Translations under genes and position numbers: made by a program
Shown: one piece after another, positions 18,252 to 27,158 of the stretch
Layout: the number at the start of each line of letters is the position of its first letter
Numbering within the stretch: position 1 is the first letter of the stretch
Notes under the pieces: model-generated
Databases searched by the model: none
What the model was told of the DNA's origin: nothing
Seen by the model: the letters and a program-made list of their open reading frames with translations, nothing else
From: Verrucomicrobiota bacterium
Lineage (GTDB): Bacteria > Verrucomicrobiota > Verrucomicrobiae > Limisphaerales > UBA11358
NCBI GenBank assembly: GCA_014860005.1
Contig: JACZKP010000066.1
Span: 10,861-74,860 of the forward strand
Reading direction: 5' to 3'
DNA: 64,000 nucleotides

Positions 18252-19919
18252 ATGGCTCAAAATCAACTCGCGAAAAAAAGCAACCGTCCACGACTCAAGC
18301 AGCACCAGGTGCAACTCATCGCGAGCGGCGATTTGCGGCTTTCCGCCAACCAGGTTTGCTGGGCTGCGCAAAAGGACATGGAGGCCGCACTGGCCGCGGC
18401 GATTCGGGCCGAGGGTTGTGAAATCATCCGCGCGCACCCGTATCGCCCAGAGGCGAACCACGGGTTCATCAGCTCGCAACGCGAGGGTATGGAGGTGTTC
18501 AAAACCATTGATCCCGACGCTCCGCTGATCGTGGCGGAGGCGGTCTGGCAATACTCCCATCACGTTCTGGCGGGATTGACCACGCATCGCGGTCCCCTTC
18601 TGACAGTGGCCAACTGGTCGGGTCAGTGGCCGGGTCTGGTCGGAATGTTGAATTTGAATGGCTCGCTCACCAAGGCGGGTGTGAAGTATTCCACCCTCTG
18701 GAGCGAAAAGTTTACGGACGAATACTTCAAGCTCCGACTCCGCCAGTGGCTCAAGACCGGCAAATGCGGGCACAAGACTGAACACGTCGTCCCTTGGTGT
18801 GAGGTCAAAGTGCCTGGAGCTTCGCGCCGGTTGGGCGAAACTCTTGCGGCAGAACTGCGCGCGAACAAGGCCATCATGGGCGTGTTCGACGAAGGTTGCA
18901 TGGGCATGTTCAACGCCATTATTCCCGACGATCTCCTGCACGCCACCGGGGTGTTCAAGGAACGGCTCAGTCAATCCGCGCTTTATTACGAAAGCACCAC
19001 GGTCAGCGACGCCGAGGCAAATGCCGTGCGTGCCTGGATGGAAGCGCGCGGCATGAAGTTTCACACCGGGCCGGTGGATGCCACCGACCTCACCGATCAA
19101 CAAATTCTCTGGCAGGCCACGATGTATATCGCCGCCCTGCGCATCGCCGATGATTTCGGTTGTGACTGCGTCGGCATCCAATATCAGCAAGGACTCAAGG
19201 ACATGCTGCCCGCGAGCGATCTGGTCGAAGGCACGCTGAACAATTCGGAGCGCCCACCGGTGAAATCGCGCGATGGCCGTCGCGTGCTGTACGACGGCGA
19301 ACCGCTGGTGCATTTCAACGAAGTGGACGAGTGCGCGGGACTGGACGGCTTGCTGACCTACCGCGTCCAGAAGGCGCTCGGCCAACCGGTCGAAAATACG
19401 TTGCACGACATCCGCTGGGGTGATGTGGATCAGTCCGGTACGGTGGATGATTACGTGTGGGTGTTTCTCATAAGTGGCGCGGCGCCGCCCGCTCACTTTA
19501 TCGGCGGCTGGTCCGGCGCGGAAGGATTCCGCCAGCCACCGATGTATTTTCCGAAAGGCGGCAGCACGTTGCGTGGCATTTCCAGGCCTGGTGAAATCGT
19601 CTGGTCACGCATTTATGTGGCCAACGACGCGTTGAACATGGACCTGGGCCGCGCCAAAGTGGTGGAACTGCCGCGAGCCGAAACCGACCGCCGCTGGCAT
19701 TCCACCACCATGCAATGGCCCATCATGCATGCGGTCACTTATGGCGTGTCGCGCGACCAGATGATGGCGCGCCACAAGTCGAATCATATTCAAGTGGTCT
19801 ATGCCACGGATGCAAAGGCGGCGGACCAGTGTTTGCTGGCCAAAGCGGCCATGGCCGACGCGTTGGGACTCAAGGTAAACCTCTGCGGGACTCGTGCGGG
19901 CGGCAGAGCTTGGATTTGA
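18252..19919 (+). CDS. L-fucose/L-arabinose isomerase-like protein
   Basis: 555 residues, with an excellent ribosome-binding site (AGGAGGG at 18241-18247). The overall layout matches the FucI/AraA superfamily: an N-terminal Rossmann-like half with [16 protein letters not shown] and [20 protein letters not shown], a central [14 protein letters not shown] block and a C-terminal half with [20 protein letters not shown] and [20 protein letters not shown]. Enzymes of this fold convert aldoses to ketoses using Mn2+. The substrate is not fixed; the nearby GH29 fucosidases make L-fucose or a related 6-deoxy sugar attractive. The metal ligands could not be placed with certainty. Confidence 0.82.
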   Translation: MAQNQLAKKSNRPRLKQHQVQLIASGDLRLSANQVCWAAQKDMEAALAAAIRAEGCEIIRAHPYRPEANHGFISSQREGMEVFKTIDPDAPLIVAEAVWQYSHHVLAGLTTHRGPLLTVANWSGQWPGLVGMLNLNGSLTKAGVKYSTLWSEKFTDEYFKLRLRQWLKTGKCGHKTEHVVPWCEVKVPGASRRLGETLAAELRANKAIMGVFDEGCMGMFNAIIPDDLLHATGVFKERLSQSALYYESTTVSDAEANAVRAWMEARGMKFHTGPVDATDLTDQQILWQATMYIAALRIADDFGCDCVGIQYQQGLKDMLPASDLVEGTLNNSERPPVKSRDGRRVLYDGEPLVHFNEVDECAGLDGLLTYRVQKALGQPVENTLHDIRWGDVDQSGTVDDYVWVFLISGAAPPAHFIGGWSGAEGFRQPPMYFPKGGSTLRGISRPGEIVWSRIYVANDALNMDLGRAKVVELPRAETDRRWHSTTMQWPIMHAVTYGVSRDQMMARHKSNHIQVVYATDAKAADQCLLAKAAMADALGLKVNLCGTRAGGRAWI

Positions 19920-20041
19920 GCCGCAAAGATGGGTGGGCGTTTAGCGGTTATTGGAACGATGTGCCCGATGGACGTGCCAGCAAATGAACTTGTAACCACC
20001 TCCATTTAACGGCTGAATGATGCTCACCGCCAAAGGTGGGC

Positions 20042-21508
20042 ATGATGCCGGCTGAAAGAATTTTAATTGTTGAGGACGAAAACGCCTTCGCCCAAGTGGT
20101 GGAAGGCTACTTGAGGCGACTGGGCTACCAGGTGGCGGGGATTGTGGACAATGGCGTGGACGCCTTGCGCGAGGCGGCCCGTTCACGTCCGGACCTGACC
20201 CTGATGGACATTGAGATTCGTGGCGAAATGGATGGTTTCGAAGTGGCGGAGGCGTTTCGCACTAAATACGACATCCCGGTCATCTTTCTCACCGGTCGCG
20301 CAGATGACGTCACCTTGGAGCAGGTCCGCCGCTCGCAGTCTTTCGGTTACCTGCTCAAACCGTTTCGTCCGGAGGAATTGCGGGCTGGGATTGAACTCGC
20401 GCTCATTCGCTACAGTCATGAAGCGCAGCTCAAGCAGATCGAGCAATCGCTTTCCGCCGCGATCAAGTCCACCGGGGATGCCGTCCTGATGACCGACCAG
20501 GCCGGGACGCTGGCGTTTTTGAATCCTGCGGCGGAACGCCTGACAGGCTGGCCCTTTAGAAAAGCCGTGGGCCAGCCGTTGGCAGCGGTGTTCAAGGTGC
20601 AGGGAGCGGCTGATGCGCTGGAGCAGTTGTTGCGCAGCGCGGCGCAGGGGGCGTTTGTTCACGAAGCGACCCTGATCACAGCCGCCGGGCGCGAACTGCC
20701 AATCGAAGTGAACGTTTCCGCCGTGCTGGACGATTTGCGCGGTCCCTCAGGTTCGGTGCTCGTCTTTCGCGACATCACCGAGCGTAAACGCTTTGAAGCC
20801 GAGTTGAAAAAATCGCGCGCAGAACTGCGGCTGCTGGCGGGACATCTCGAAGCGGCGCGCGAAGCCGAGCGGACGCGCATCGCGCGGGAAATTCATGATG
20901 AATTCGGCCAGATGCTCACGGGCTTCAAGTACGACCTGGCGTGGCTGGAAAAGAAACTGGTGGCGCGGCCCGCCGTGCCGCGCGCGACGTTGCAGGAAAA
21001 GGTGCGCGCCATGGGCGGATTGCTGTCGGGCATGGTGCTGTCCGTGCGGCGCATTGCGGCCGAGCTGCGGCCGGCGGTCTTGGATGACTTGGGGCTGGCA
21101 GCCGCAGTGGAATGGCAAGTCAATGAGTTCGGCCAGCGAACCGGCGTCCGGTCGGAGGTGAATGCGGTGTTGCCCGAGGGGGAGGTGCCGCGCCCCATTG
21201 CCACGGCGCTGTTCCGCGTGCTTCAGGAATCGCTCACGAATGTGGCGCGGCACGCCGGGGCCGCCAGTGTGTGGGTGGGTTTGCAACGGCAGGGCGGTGA
21301 CCTCGTGCTGGAGGTCCGGGATGATGGACGGGGTTTCCAGGAGACGGAACTTTCCAAGTCGGGGGCGTTTGGCCTGCTGGGCATGCGTGAACGCATCCTG
21401 CCCTTGGGCGGCAAATGTGAAATTCGCAGCGAGGCGGGGCAGGGCACCACTGTGTGGGTGAGCGTGCCCCTTGGTGACACCCTTAGATCCAGAGGCGAAC
21501 ATGATTAA
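20042..21508 (+). CDS. Hybrid sensor kinase: receiver-PAS-HisKA_3-HATPase
   Basis: 488 residues from the ATG at 20042, with AAAGG just upstream; a GTG at 20036 and an ATG at 20045 are alternatives. Domain order is unusual. An N-terminal receiver (about residues 6-120, phospho-acceptor D56 in LMDIEIRG, Lys at ~106 in LLKPF) is followed by a PAS domain (~135-250, FLNPAAERLTGW to FRDITERKRF). Next come a HisKA_3 dimerisation helix with the phospho-His in REIHDEFGQ (~H285) and a HATPase with RDDGRGF. There is no membrane segment, so it is cytoplasmic and is probably itself the target of another kinase. The 3' end overlaps the response-regulator gene by 8 bases. Confidence 0.92.
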   Translation: MMPAERILIVEDENAFAQVVEGYLRRLGYQVAGIVDNGVDALREAARSRPDLTLMDIEIRGEMDGFEVAEAFRTKYDIPVIFLTGRADDVTLEQVRRSQSFGYLLKPFRPEELRAGIELALIRYSHEAQLKQIEQSLSAAIKSTGDAVLMTDQAGTLAFLNPAAERLTGWPFRKAVGQPLAAVFKVQGAADALEQLLRSAAQGAFVHEATLITAAGRELPIEVNVSAVLDDLRGPSGSVLVFRDITERKRFEAELKKSRAELRLLAGHLEAAREAERTRIAREIHDEFGQMLTGFKYDLAWLEKKLVARPAVPRATLQEKVRAMGGLLSGMVLSVRRIAAELRPAVLDDLGLAAAVEWQVNEFGQRTGVRSEVNAVLPEGEVPRPIATALFRVLQESLTNVARHAGAASVWVGLQRQGGDLVLEVRDDGRGFQETELSKSGAFGLLGMRERILPLGGKCEIRSEAGQGTTVWVSVPLGDTLRSRGEHD

Positions 21509-22133
21509 AGTTTTGATTGCGGACGACCACGCCATCGTGCGGAGCGGACTGAAACAAATCCTCGCCGAAACCTCAGACATCGTCGTGGCGGGTGAGGCCG
21601 CCGATGGACGCGAGGCGCTCGACAAAGTGCAGACGCAGGAGTTCGATGTGCTGGTGCTGGACATCACGATGCCGGGCCGCAGCGGGCTGGAGATTCTCAA
21701 GGACATCAAGCGGGGGAAACCGGCGCTGCCCGTGTTGGTGTTGAGCATGCATGCGGAGGAACAATTCGCCACGCGGATGTTGCGGGCCGGCGCGGCGGGT
21801 TACTTGAACAAGGAAAGCGCCCCCGAGGAACTGGTAAAGGCCATTCGGAAGGTTTATTCAGGGGGCAAATACGTGAGCGCCGCCCAGGCCGAACGGATGG
21901 TGGGCGAACTGCACAGTGACTCCACCAAGCAACCGCACGAACTGCTGTCGGATCGGGAGTACGAAATCCTGTGCCTGATAGCTTCCGGCAAGACGGCCAG
22001 CCAGATCGCCCGGGAACTTGCGCTCAGCGTCAAAACCGTGAGTACCTACCGCGCACGGATTCTGGAAAAAATGAACCTCTCCACCAACGCCCAGCTTACG
22101 CATTACGCCATCAAGGGCGGATTGGTGGAGTGA
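21501..22133 (+). CDS. NarL/FixJ-family response regulator
   Basis: 210 residues from the ATG at 21501, with AGAGGCG upstream. The receiver domain shows the acidic pair IADDH, the phospho-acceptor D54 in VLDITMPG and the Lys in GYLNKESAPEEL. The C-terminal LuxR-type HTH has LSDREYEILCLIASGKTASQ and LSVKTVSTYRARILEKM. It is a DNA-binding transcriptional regulator. The 8-base overlap with the HisKA_3 kinase, the family that partners NarL-type regulators, makes the two a cognate pair. Target genes are unknown; no repeated operator was seen next to it. Confidence 0.95.
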   Translation: MIKVLIADDHAIVRSGLKQILAETSDIVVAGEAADGREALDKVQTQEFDVLVLDITMPGRSGLEILKDIKRGKPALPVLVLSMHAEEQFATRMLRAGAAGYLNKESAPEELVKAIRKVYSGGKYVSAAQAERMVGELHSDSTKQPHELLSDREYEILCLIASGKTASQIARELALSVKTVSTYRARILEKMNLSTNAQLTHYAIKGGLVE

Positions 22134-22207
22134 TTCGCCCGACGGCGGATCATCGGCTCTGCCCGTTTAGCAATTCCAAGAGCGGCGCGGAGAGCACAGG
22201 GCCGGAA

Positions 22208-22840
22208 TCAAATCTGGATGAAGTAACTGAGGTTCTCCAGTTCGATGGCGAGGTTCACGTTGTTGACCATGACGTCCTCGGGTACGGACAGGACAATGGG
22301 CGAGAAGTTCAGGATACCGGCGATGCCGTTTTCGACGAGCGTGTTCGCCACCTCCTGGGCGACTTCCGCCGGCACCGTCAACACCGCCATGCGTACCCCG
22401 AGTCTGCGCACCCGGGCGGGCAATTCCTCCATGCCGAAGATCGGCTGGGTGATCGTCTTGTCGCGCGGACGCGCGGGGTCCACATCGAAGGCCGCGACAA
22501 TTTCAAATCCTTCCTTCTCAAAGCCGCGATAGGACAGCAGCGCCAGGCCAAGATTACCGACGCCGACGAGAATCACTGGTTGCAGCCGTGAGGTGCCGAG
22601 TTCATCCGCAATTTTCCGCGAGAGTTCCGCCACGTCGTAGCCCAGGCCGCGCGTGCCAAACGTGCCGAAGCAGGCGAGGTCCTTGCGCAACTGCGTCGGC
22701 TTGACGCCTGCCACCCTGGCGAGCGCCTCGCTGGAAACGGTCTGGATGTGGTTCTCCTTGAGCCGCGCGAGACACCGCAAATAAACGGACAGACGGTAGA
22801 TCGTCTTGCGCGGAATCTCTGGGCGATGGTTCTTTTTCAA
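22208..22840 (-). CDS. rex: Redox-sensing transcriptional repressor Rex
   Basis: 210 residues, the normal length. An N-terminal winged helix (PRKTIYRLSVYLRCL, VKPTQLRKDLACFGTFGTRG) is followed by a Rossmann domain with the NAD(H) motif VGVGNLGLALL and the C-terminal swapped helix LENLSYFIQI. Rex represses fermentation and respiration genes and leaves DNA when NADH rises. It lies downstream of the small membrane-protein gene in the same direction, with a 68-base spacer. It is convergent with the NarL-type regulator. Confidence 0.95.
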   Translation of the reverse strand: MKKNHRPEIPRKTIYRLSVYLRCLARLKENHIQTVSSEALARVAGVKPTQLRKDLACFGTFGTRGLGYDVAELSRKIADELGTSRLQPVILVGVGNLGLALLSYRGFEKEGFEIVAAFDVDPARPRDKTITQPIFGMEELPARVRRLGVRMAVLTVPAEVAQEVANTLVENGIAGILNFSPIVLSVPEDVMVNNVNLAIELENLSYFIQI

Positions 22841-22908
22841 GGGTGCAAGAGGTTATCGCTTGGGTGGGAATCGGCAAGCTTGCGGTGCGCGGGTTGCGTC
22901 GCGGGCAT

Positions 22909-23169
22909 CTATTCCTTTCGTCGGCTGCGAAGCAGATAGCGGACGAATGAGCCCAATCCTGCAAATCGGTAACTGGCATCCACGTAGTGTTCGATCACGT
23001 AGAACGCAAAATAGTAAACCCGGCAGAAACTCCAGATTGCCAGCACCAGCAGGAACGCGACCTTCAAGGTCGGGTGCTCCAGGATCAGCAACGTGGCGGC
23101 GAAGATTCCCAGGAGCAGAAACAAACCGCCTTTAAGCTTGATCCAGCCGGAATTCGTGAGGTCTTTCAT
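22909..23169 (-). CDS. Small membrane protein downstream of lpxB
   Basis: 86 residues with two strongly hydrophobic stretches (LKGGLFLLLGIFAATLLIL and VAFLLVLAIWSFCRVYYFAF), predicting a two-helix inner-membrane protein with a basic C-terminal tail (RYLLRSRRKE). The start ATG overlaps the lpxB stop in an ATGA arrangement, so translation is coupled to lpxB. The family is not recognised; the position suggests a role near envelope or lipid A synthesis, but that is inference. Confidence 0.75.
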   Translation of the reverse strand: MKDLTNSGWIKLKGGLFLLLGIFAATLLILEHPTLKVAFLLVLAIWSFCRVYYFAFYVIEHYVDASYRFAGLGSFVRYLLRSRRKE

Positions 23170-24368
23170 GGGAGCAATTCAACAATCGCCTGGGCCGCCC
23201 GTTCGCTGGCACCCGCCCCGCCCAGCGAAGCAACGACTTGGGCCAACTTGGTTTTCACGGCTTGCCGCCGGGCTTCATCACGCAACAATTCGAGCGCCGC
23301 TCGCGCAAGGTTTTCCGGTGTGGCGTCGTGTTGGACGAACTCGGGGTAAATCATCTCACCCGCCAGCAGGTTGGGCATGGTGAGGGTCTTTACTGTGACC
23401 AGACGTTTGCCGGCCTGAAATTCAGCCCACGAGACTTTGTAGAGCGTCACCGCTGGCACGCCGAAGAAGGCACATTCCAGCGTGACCGTGCCGGTCTTGG
23501 CCAACGCGAGGTCCGCGTGGGCCAGTGCTTCGGCAACATCGCCGGTCTGTAATATTACGCCCGGCGGCAGCGCCAACAACTTCGCCTCCGGCATGAGGGC
23601 TTCCGGGAGCACCATGCGCGCGCGCGCGTTCGGCAGCTCACGCTGAATCTGTGCGAACGCCCCCAGCATGACCGGAGCGTGCCGGCGCAGTTCCGCCCGG
23701 CGGCTGCCGGGCAGCAGGACTATTGACGGAGCCGCGGCTGGCGTTTTGCTTGATCCGTCTGACACGCGCCGGAATCTTTCGGCCATCGGATGGCCAACAA
23801 ACTCCACGCGCAAACTGGGGACGCGCCGTGCATACCAGTCTTTTTCAAACGGAATGATGCTCAAGAGCAGATCATAATCCTCGGCGATCTGATACGCGCG
23901 CCCGGAGCGTGACGCCCATACCTGCGGCGAGACGTACTGGACCAGTCTGGGATTCCACGGCACGAACTCCCTGGCATGGCGGTGGACGTATCTGCGAATT
24001 GCGCGACCGAATCGCAAATTGAATCCGCCGTAATCCACGCCGATGATCACCTCGGGCTGCCGTTCGAGTGCGAGGGCGAACAATTGGCGAAACAGCCGGC
24101 GGAACTTCAGAATGTTTCTGAAAACGTCCGCCAGCCCGATCACCGAATGTTGCGTCAGGTCAAAGGCCAGTTCCACGCCCGCTGCCGCCATGCGCGGCCC
24201 GCCCGCACCAAAGAACCGCGGTGTCAGCGCCGTGCGCAATGGCTGCACGTCCGTCGAGAAGTCCTGCGAGTTTGCCAGGACCTTGCGACGCAACGCGCCA
24301 ACGAGTTCCGCGGCGAGCAGGTCGCCACTGGCTTCGCCGGCAATGAGCATGAAGGAGAGTGGTTTCAA
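23166..24368 (-). CDS. lpxB: Lipid-A-disaccharide synthase
   Basis: 400 residues. LpxB joins UDP-diacylglucosamine and lipid X to form the lipid A disaccharide at the inner-membrane face. Motifs are FMLIAGEASGDLLAAEL at the start, IGVDYGGFNLRFGRAI, IVLLPGSRRAEL and LAKTGTVTLECAFFGVPAVTLYK. The chosen start is a TTG at 24368, with AGGAG about 10 bases upstream. It gives the usual N-terminus before the GEASGD motif and overlaps the stop of the PIN-toxin gene (TTGA). An ATG at 24350 is the alternative but leaves no residues before the first strand. Presence of lpxB indicates a lipopolysaccharide-type outer membrane. Confidence 0.95.
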   Translation of the reverse strand: MKPLSFMLIAGEASGDLLAAELVGALRRKVLANSQDFSTDVQPLRTALTPRFFGAGGPRMAAAGVELAFDLTQHSVIGLADVFRNILKFRRLFRQLFALALERQPEVIIGVDYGGFNLRFGRAIRRYVHRHAREFVPWNPRLVQYVSPQVWASRSGRAYQIAEDYDLLLSIIPFEKDWYARRVPSLRVEFVGHPMAERFRRVSDGSSKTPAAAPSIVLLPGSRRAELRRHAPVMLGAFAQIQRELPNARARMVLPEALMPEAKLLALPPGVILQTGDVAEALAHADLALAKTGTVTLECAFFGVPAVTLYKVSWAEFQAGKRLVTVKTLTMPNLLAGEMIYPEFVQHDATPENLARAALELLRDEARRQAVKTKLAQVVASLGGAGASERAAQAIVELLP

Positions 24369-24862
24369 ACGGGTTCATCTCCTGCCACGAATTGCTGATA
24401 CAAATCCCGACTCAGCCGGAAACGGTGCGCCTGCATCAAACGATCCAACAGGGGCTTGATCCGCTCCAAGTGACCCGCTGCTCGGGCTGCGGCGAGGATG
24501 CCCGCAGTCCCAATGATGGTCAGACCCAAACGCCGCGCGGCAGTCCGACCCTCGAATTCGTCTAGGAGCACAACCGCGGGTTTATGTTCGCATGCCAGCG
24601 CAATCGCTTCCGCTTCGCCGGGGTCCAAGTCATCCAGCAAATAGCTCAGAACCTTGCCCGGGGTTGGCGCCTGCACCAAAAGCCAGCCGGCCTTTTCCGC
24701 CAAGTCCGCCGGGGCGGTTCCGGGTAAATCGGGTTTGGCATGGAGTTCGCGCCACACGGCCGGAGGGATCAGGACTTTCCCAAATTGGAGGCGCAGCAGC
24801 TCCGTCTGCCCAATCGCGGCAAGGTAGTTGACGACGGACGTGTCACTGACAACTGCGGGCAT
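24365..24862 (-). CDS. PIN-domain toxin, DUF3368 family
   Basis: 165 residues from the ATG at 24862. The protein has the acidic residues of a PIN ribonuclease: Asp in VVSDTSVVNYLA, Glu in VWRELHAKP, Glu in LDPGEAEAIALA and Asp in VVLLDEFEGRTAARRLG. Such proteins cleave RNA and are held in check by the partner antitoxin, here the UPF0175 protein, whose 3' end it overlaps by 20 bases. Its own stop overlaps the TTG start of lpxB. All acidic positions appear intact, so the toxin should be active. It is an unusual neighbour for an essential lipid A gene. Confidence 0.9.
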   Translation of the reverse strand: MPAVVSDTSVVNYLAAIGQTELLRLQFGKVLIPPAVWRELHAKPDLPGTAPADLAEKAGWLLVQAPTPGKVLSYLLDDLDPGEAEAIALACEHKPAVVLLDEFEGRTAARRLGLTIIGTAGILAAARAAGHLERIKPLLDRLMQAHRFRLSRDLYQQFVAGDEPV

Positions 24863-25100
24863 ACGCGAGGTCTTCCTCCAACTCCTTCTGACCGTAATGC
24901 ATGGGAATGGCGCGTTCTGCCAGCACATCGTTCATGTCGAAGCGATCCAAGCCGGCCAGTTCCGCCGCCTTGCCCAAACCCAGCATGCGCTGTGCGTAAA
25001 GTGCCACGGCCAGTTCCAGTCTGAGGCGCTTTTCGGTTTCCTCCGGCGAAACGTGCAGTGCCTCGTGGATATTATTGGGCAATTCCAGCGTGATGCTCAT
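24843..25100 (-). CDS. UPF0175-family antitoxin
   Basis: 85 residues (SITLELPNNIHEALHVSPEE, LRLELAVALYAQRMLGLGKA, AELAGLDRFDMNDVLAERAI), typical of UPF0175 proteins. The HTH-like part LGKAAELAGLDRFDMND probably binds DNA. UPF0175 antitoxins pair with DUF3368 PIN toxins, and the toxin gene follows with a 20-base overlap. The pair probably represses its own promoter in the 240-base spacer upstream (25101-25339). Confidence 0.9.
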   Translation of the reverse strand: MSITLELPNNIHEALHVSPEETEKRLRLELAVALYAQRMLGLGKAAELAGLDRFDMNDVLAERAIPMHYGQKELEEDLAYARSCQ

Positions 25101-25339
25101 GAGGACTTTCTACACCTGGCCCGACGAATAGTAAAGCGGTCCGATTGGTCGGTTCGGTGGGTGGGAGTTAACGTTGCCTCAGCAGCACATCCCCGCTCGA
25201 CTCGCCCGTCTGTCCGATTCCATTCCATAAATCCGCTTCCCTTGAAAAGTTCGCCTCGGTAGAAAAACCATAAGCCATCTCGAACAGATTTCGCTGGTTT
25301 GTCGTAATCGGTCATACGGTATCCCAACCCCTCCCCATT

Positions 25340-26398
25340 TCATTTGCTCTGCTGCACCTGCCGCGTGATCTCAAACGCCAGATCCAGCGCCTGCTTGGCT
25401 GATGCGCCGCTAACCATCGGGGTTTGCTTCTCGCGCACGCATTGGATGAAGTGTTGCAGTTCCAGCTTCAGCGGCTCGTCTTTTGCGATGGGCACAGGCT
25501 CACGCACGATGCGTTTGCCCGCAAACTCGCTCACGATGGTCGAGTCCCTGCCCACGCCGAGTTTGGCGGCGAGCAGCTTTTTGAGGATGGAGCTTTCCTC
25601 CTCGCCGTCGCGGGCGATGCGGTAGATGAAGCCTTCCTGCGCCCGGTAATCAAGCGAGATATAGCTCGGGATTTCGCCACCGCTGAACACGCGTATCTTT
25701 CGCATCCGTTCGGGGCTGACCCGGCTCACGGTGAGGTTGGCGACGCAGCCGTTGGCAAAGCGCAGCCGCGCGTTGGCGATGTCCTCGGACGTGCTCAACA
25801 CGGGAATGCCGACGGCATCCACGCTGGTCACGGGCGATTTCACGAACGCCAGCACCACGTCGAGATCGTGAATCATGAGATCGAGCACCACGCCGATGTC
25901 CGTGCTGCGGGCGGGGTAGGGGGAGAGCCGGTGCGTTTCAATGAAGCGCGGTTCAGGAGCGGCAGATTCGAGATACTTGAACACGGGATTGAAGCGCTCG
26001 ACGTGGCCGACCTGGAGCACGCAGTTTTGTGTTTGCGCGAGTTCGACCAGTTCAGCCGCCTGTGCCGTATTGTCGGTCATCGGTTTTTCCACGAGCACGT
26101 GCTTGCCTTGCAGGAGCAGGGACCGCGTGAGTTCAAAGTGCGTGGTTGTGGGGGTGACGACATTCACCGCGTCGGCCACGGCGGCGAGTTCCGCGATCGA
26201 GTCAAACACCCGCGCGCTGCATTTCGCGCCAATCTTGCGTGCGGTATCCGGGGAAGCGTCGTAAAGCCCGGCGAATTCCACCAGCCGGGCGGCGGCCAGT
26301 TCAGCGTAAATGCGGACGTGCTCCTTGCCGAGGGAACCCGCACCCAGCACGGCGACTCGCACCGGGTTCGCCGTCCGTGATCCATGATCAGTAGCCAT
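25340..26398 (-). CDS. Gfo/Idh/MocA-family NAD(P)-dependent oxidoreductase
   Basis: 352 residues. The N-terminal Rossmann domain has VAVLGAGSLGKEHVRIYAEL, DAVNVVTPTTTHFELTRSLL and the conserved HVLVEKPMTDN motif (Lys of EKP is catalytic). The C-terminal sheet has LDLMIHDLDVVLAFV, whose HD pair is the usual active-site element. The family oxidises or reduces sugar derivatives. In several Gram-negative bacteria a homologue (GnnA) oxidises UDP-GlcNAc at C3 for amide-linked lipid A and sits in lpx clusters. The location upstream of lpxB makes this a candidate, but no GnnB-like transaminase is adjacent. It is divergent from plsY. Confidence 0.85.
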   Translation of the reverse strand: MATDHGSRTANPVRVAVLGAGSLGKEHVRIYAELAAARLVEFAGLYDASPDTARKIGAKCSARVFDSIAELAAVADAVNVVTPTTTHFELTRSLLLQGKHVLVEKPMTDNTAQAAELVELAQTQNCVLQVGHVERFNPVFKYLESAAPEPRFIETHRLSPYPARSTDIGVVLDLMIHDLDVVLAFVKSPVTSVDAVGIPVLSTSEDIANARLRFANGCVANLTVSRVSPERMRKIRVFSGGEIPSYISLDYRAQEGFIYRIARDGEEESSILKKLLAAKLGVGRDSTIVSEFAGKRIVREPVPIAKDEPLKLELQHFIQCVREKQTPMVSGASAKQALDLAFEITRQVQQSK

Positions 26399-26486
26399 CG
26401 CGCGCAGTCTGCCACTGACCGTTCACCGCTGACAACTGGCAAACTTTGAACTTTCAACTTTCCGTCCAAGCTTCTAAACCAACGCC

Positions 26487-27158
26487 GTGGAAATTGTCGC
26501 CTACCTTGTTGTTGCGCTCGCAGCCTATTTGCTGGGCTCGATCCCGACGGGTTATCTCGTGGGGCTGGCCAAGGGCGTGGACATTCGCACCGTGGGCAGC
26601 GGCAATATCGGGGCGACCAATGTGTTTCGCTTCCTGGGCAAACCGGCGGGTATTTTCGTGCTCTTGATGGACGCGCTTAAAGGCTTTGGCGCGGTGGCAC
26701 TGGTCGTTAACTTTTATCCCGGGCTGCACGACGTTGCTCCGGGCGTGTTTGGCCGCGACGGCCAGCCCGATGCCGGCATGCGAGATTGGTTGGGAATCGT
26801 CGCAGGCATTGCGGCGATCCTTGGCCACAACTACACGTGTTGGCTCAAGTTCAAAGGCGGCAAAGGCATTGCCACGAGTGCTGGGGTTTATCTGGCGCTC
26901 GCGCCCCTGGCGGTTGGAATTGCGCTGGCGACGTGGATCATCGTGTTTGTGACCACACGCTACGTCTCTCTGGCATCCATCGCGGCGGCGATTGCTCTGC
27001 CGGTGGCCGTCTGGTTCACGAGTCCCAGTCTCTTGCTGGGAATTGTCACCACGGCATTGGGCGCGCTGGCCATTTACAAACATCGGGACAACATCCAACG
27101 ACTGCTAGCCGGCACGGAACATCGCTTCAACTTCAAACGCAAAGGAACGTCGCCATGA
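26487..27158 (+). CDS. plsY: Glycerol-3-phosphate acyltransferase PlsY
   Basis: 223 residues from a GTG start at 26487. It is a polytopic inner-membrane enzyme that moves the acyl group from acyl-phosphate to glycerol-3-phosphate, the first step of phospholipid synthesis. The three family motifs are present: YLLGSIPTGYLVG, GSGNIGATNVFRFLG and GHNYTCWLKFKGGKGIATSAG. The stop overlaps the gpsA start (ATGA), so the enzyme that makes glycerol-3-phosphate is coupled to the enzyme that uses it. Confidence 0.95.
   Translation: MEIVAYLVVALAAYLLGSIPTGYLVGLAKGVDIRTVGSGNIGATNVFRFLGKPAGIFVLLMDALKGFGAVALVVNFYPGLHDVAPGVFGRDGQPDAGMRDWLGIVAGIAAILGHNYTCWLKFKGGKGIATSAGVYLALAPLAVGIALATWIIVFVTTRYVSLASIAAAIALPVAVWFTSPSLLLGIVTTALGALAIYKHRDNIQRLLAGTEHRFNFKRKGTSP

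Noticed and set aside
17343..19496. A 717-residue open frame antisense to the sugar-binding and isomerase genes
   Set aside because: It is a GC-bias shadow: the plus-strand genes have clear families, lipobox and ribosome-binding sites, and the antisense product has no recognisable motif.
25097..25327. A 76-residue minus-strand open frame ending on the UPF0175 gene start
   Set aside because: Its composition is not protein-like, it occupies the expected promoter region of the toxin-antitoxin pair, and no ribosome site is visible. The ATGA overlap alone is weak support.
26786..27154. A 5' extension of gpsA by 123 codons
   Set aside because: It runs through plsY in another frame; GpsA normally starts at the ATG at 27155, which has a good ribosome site.
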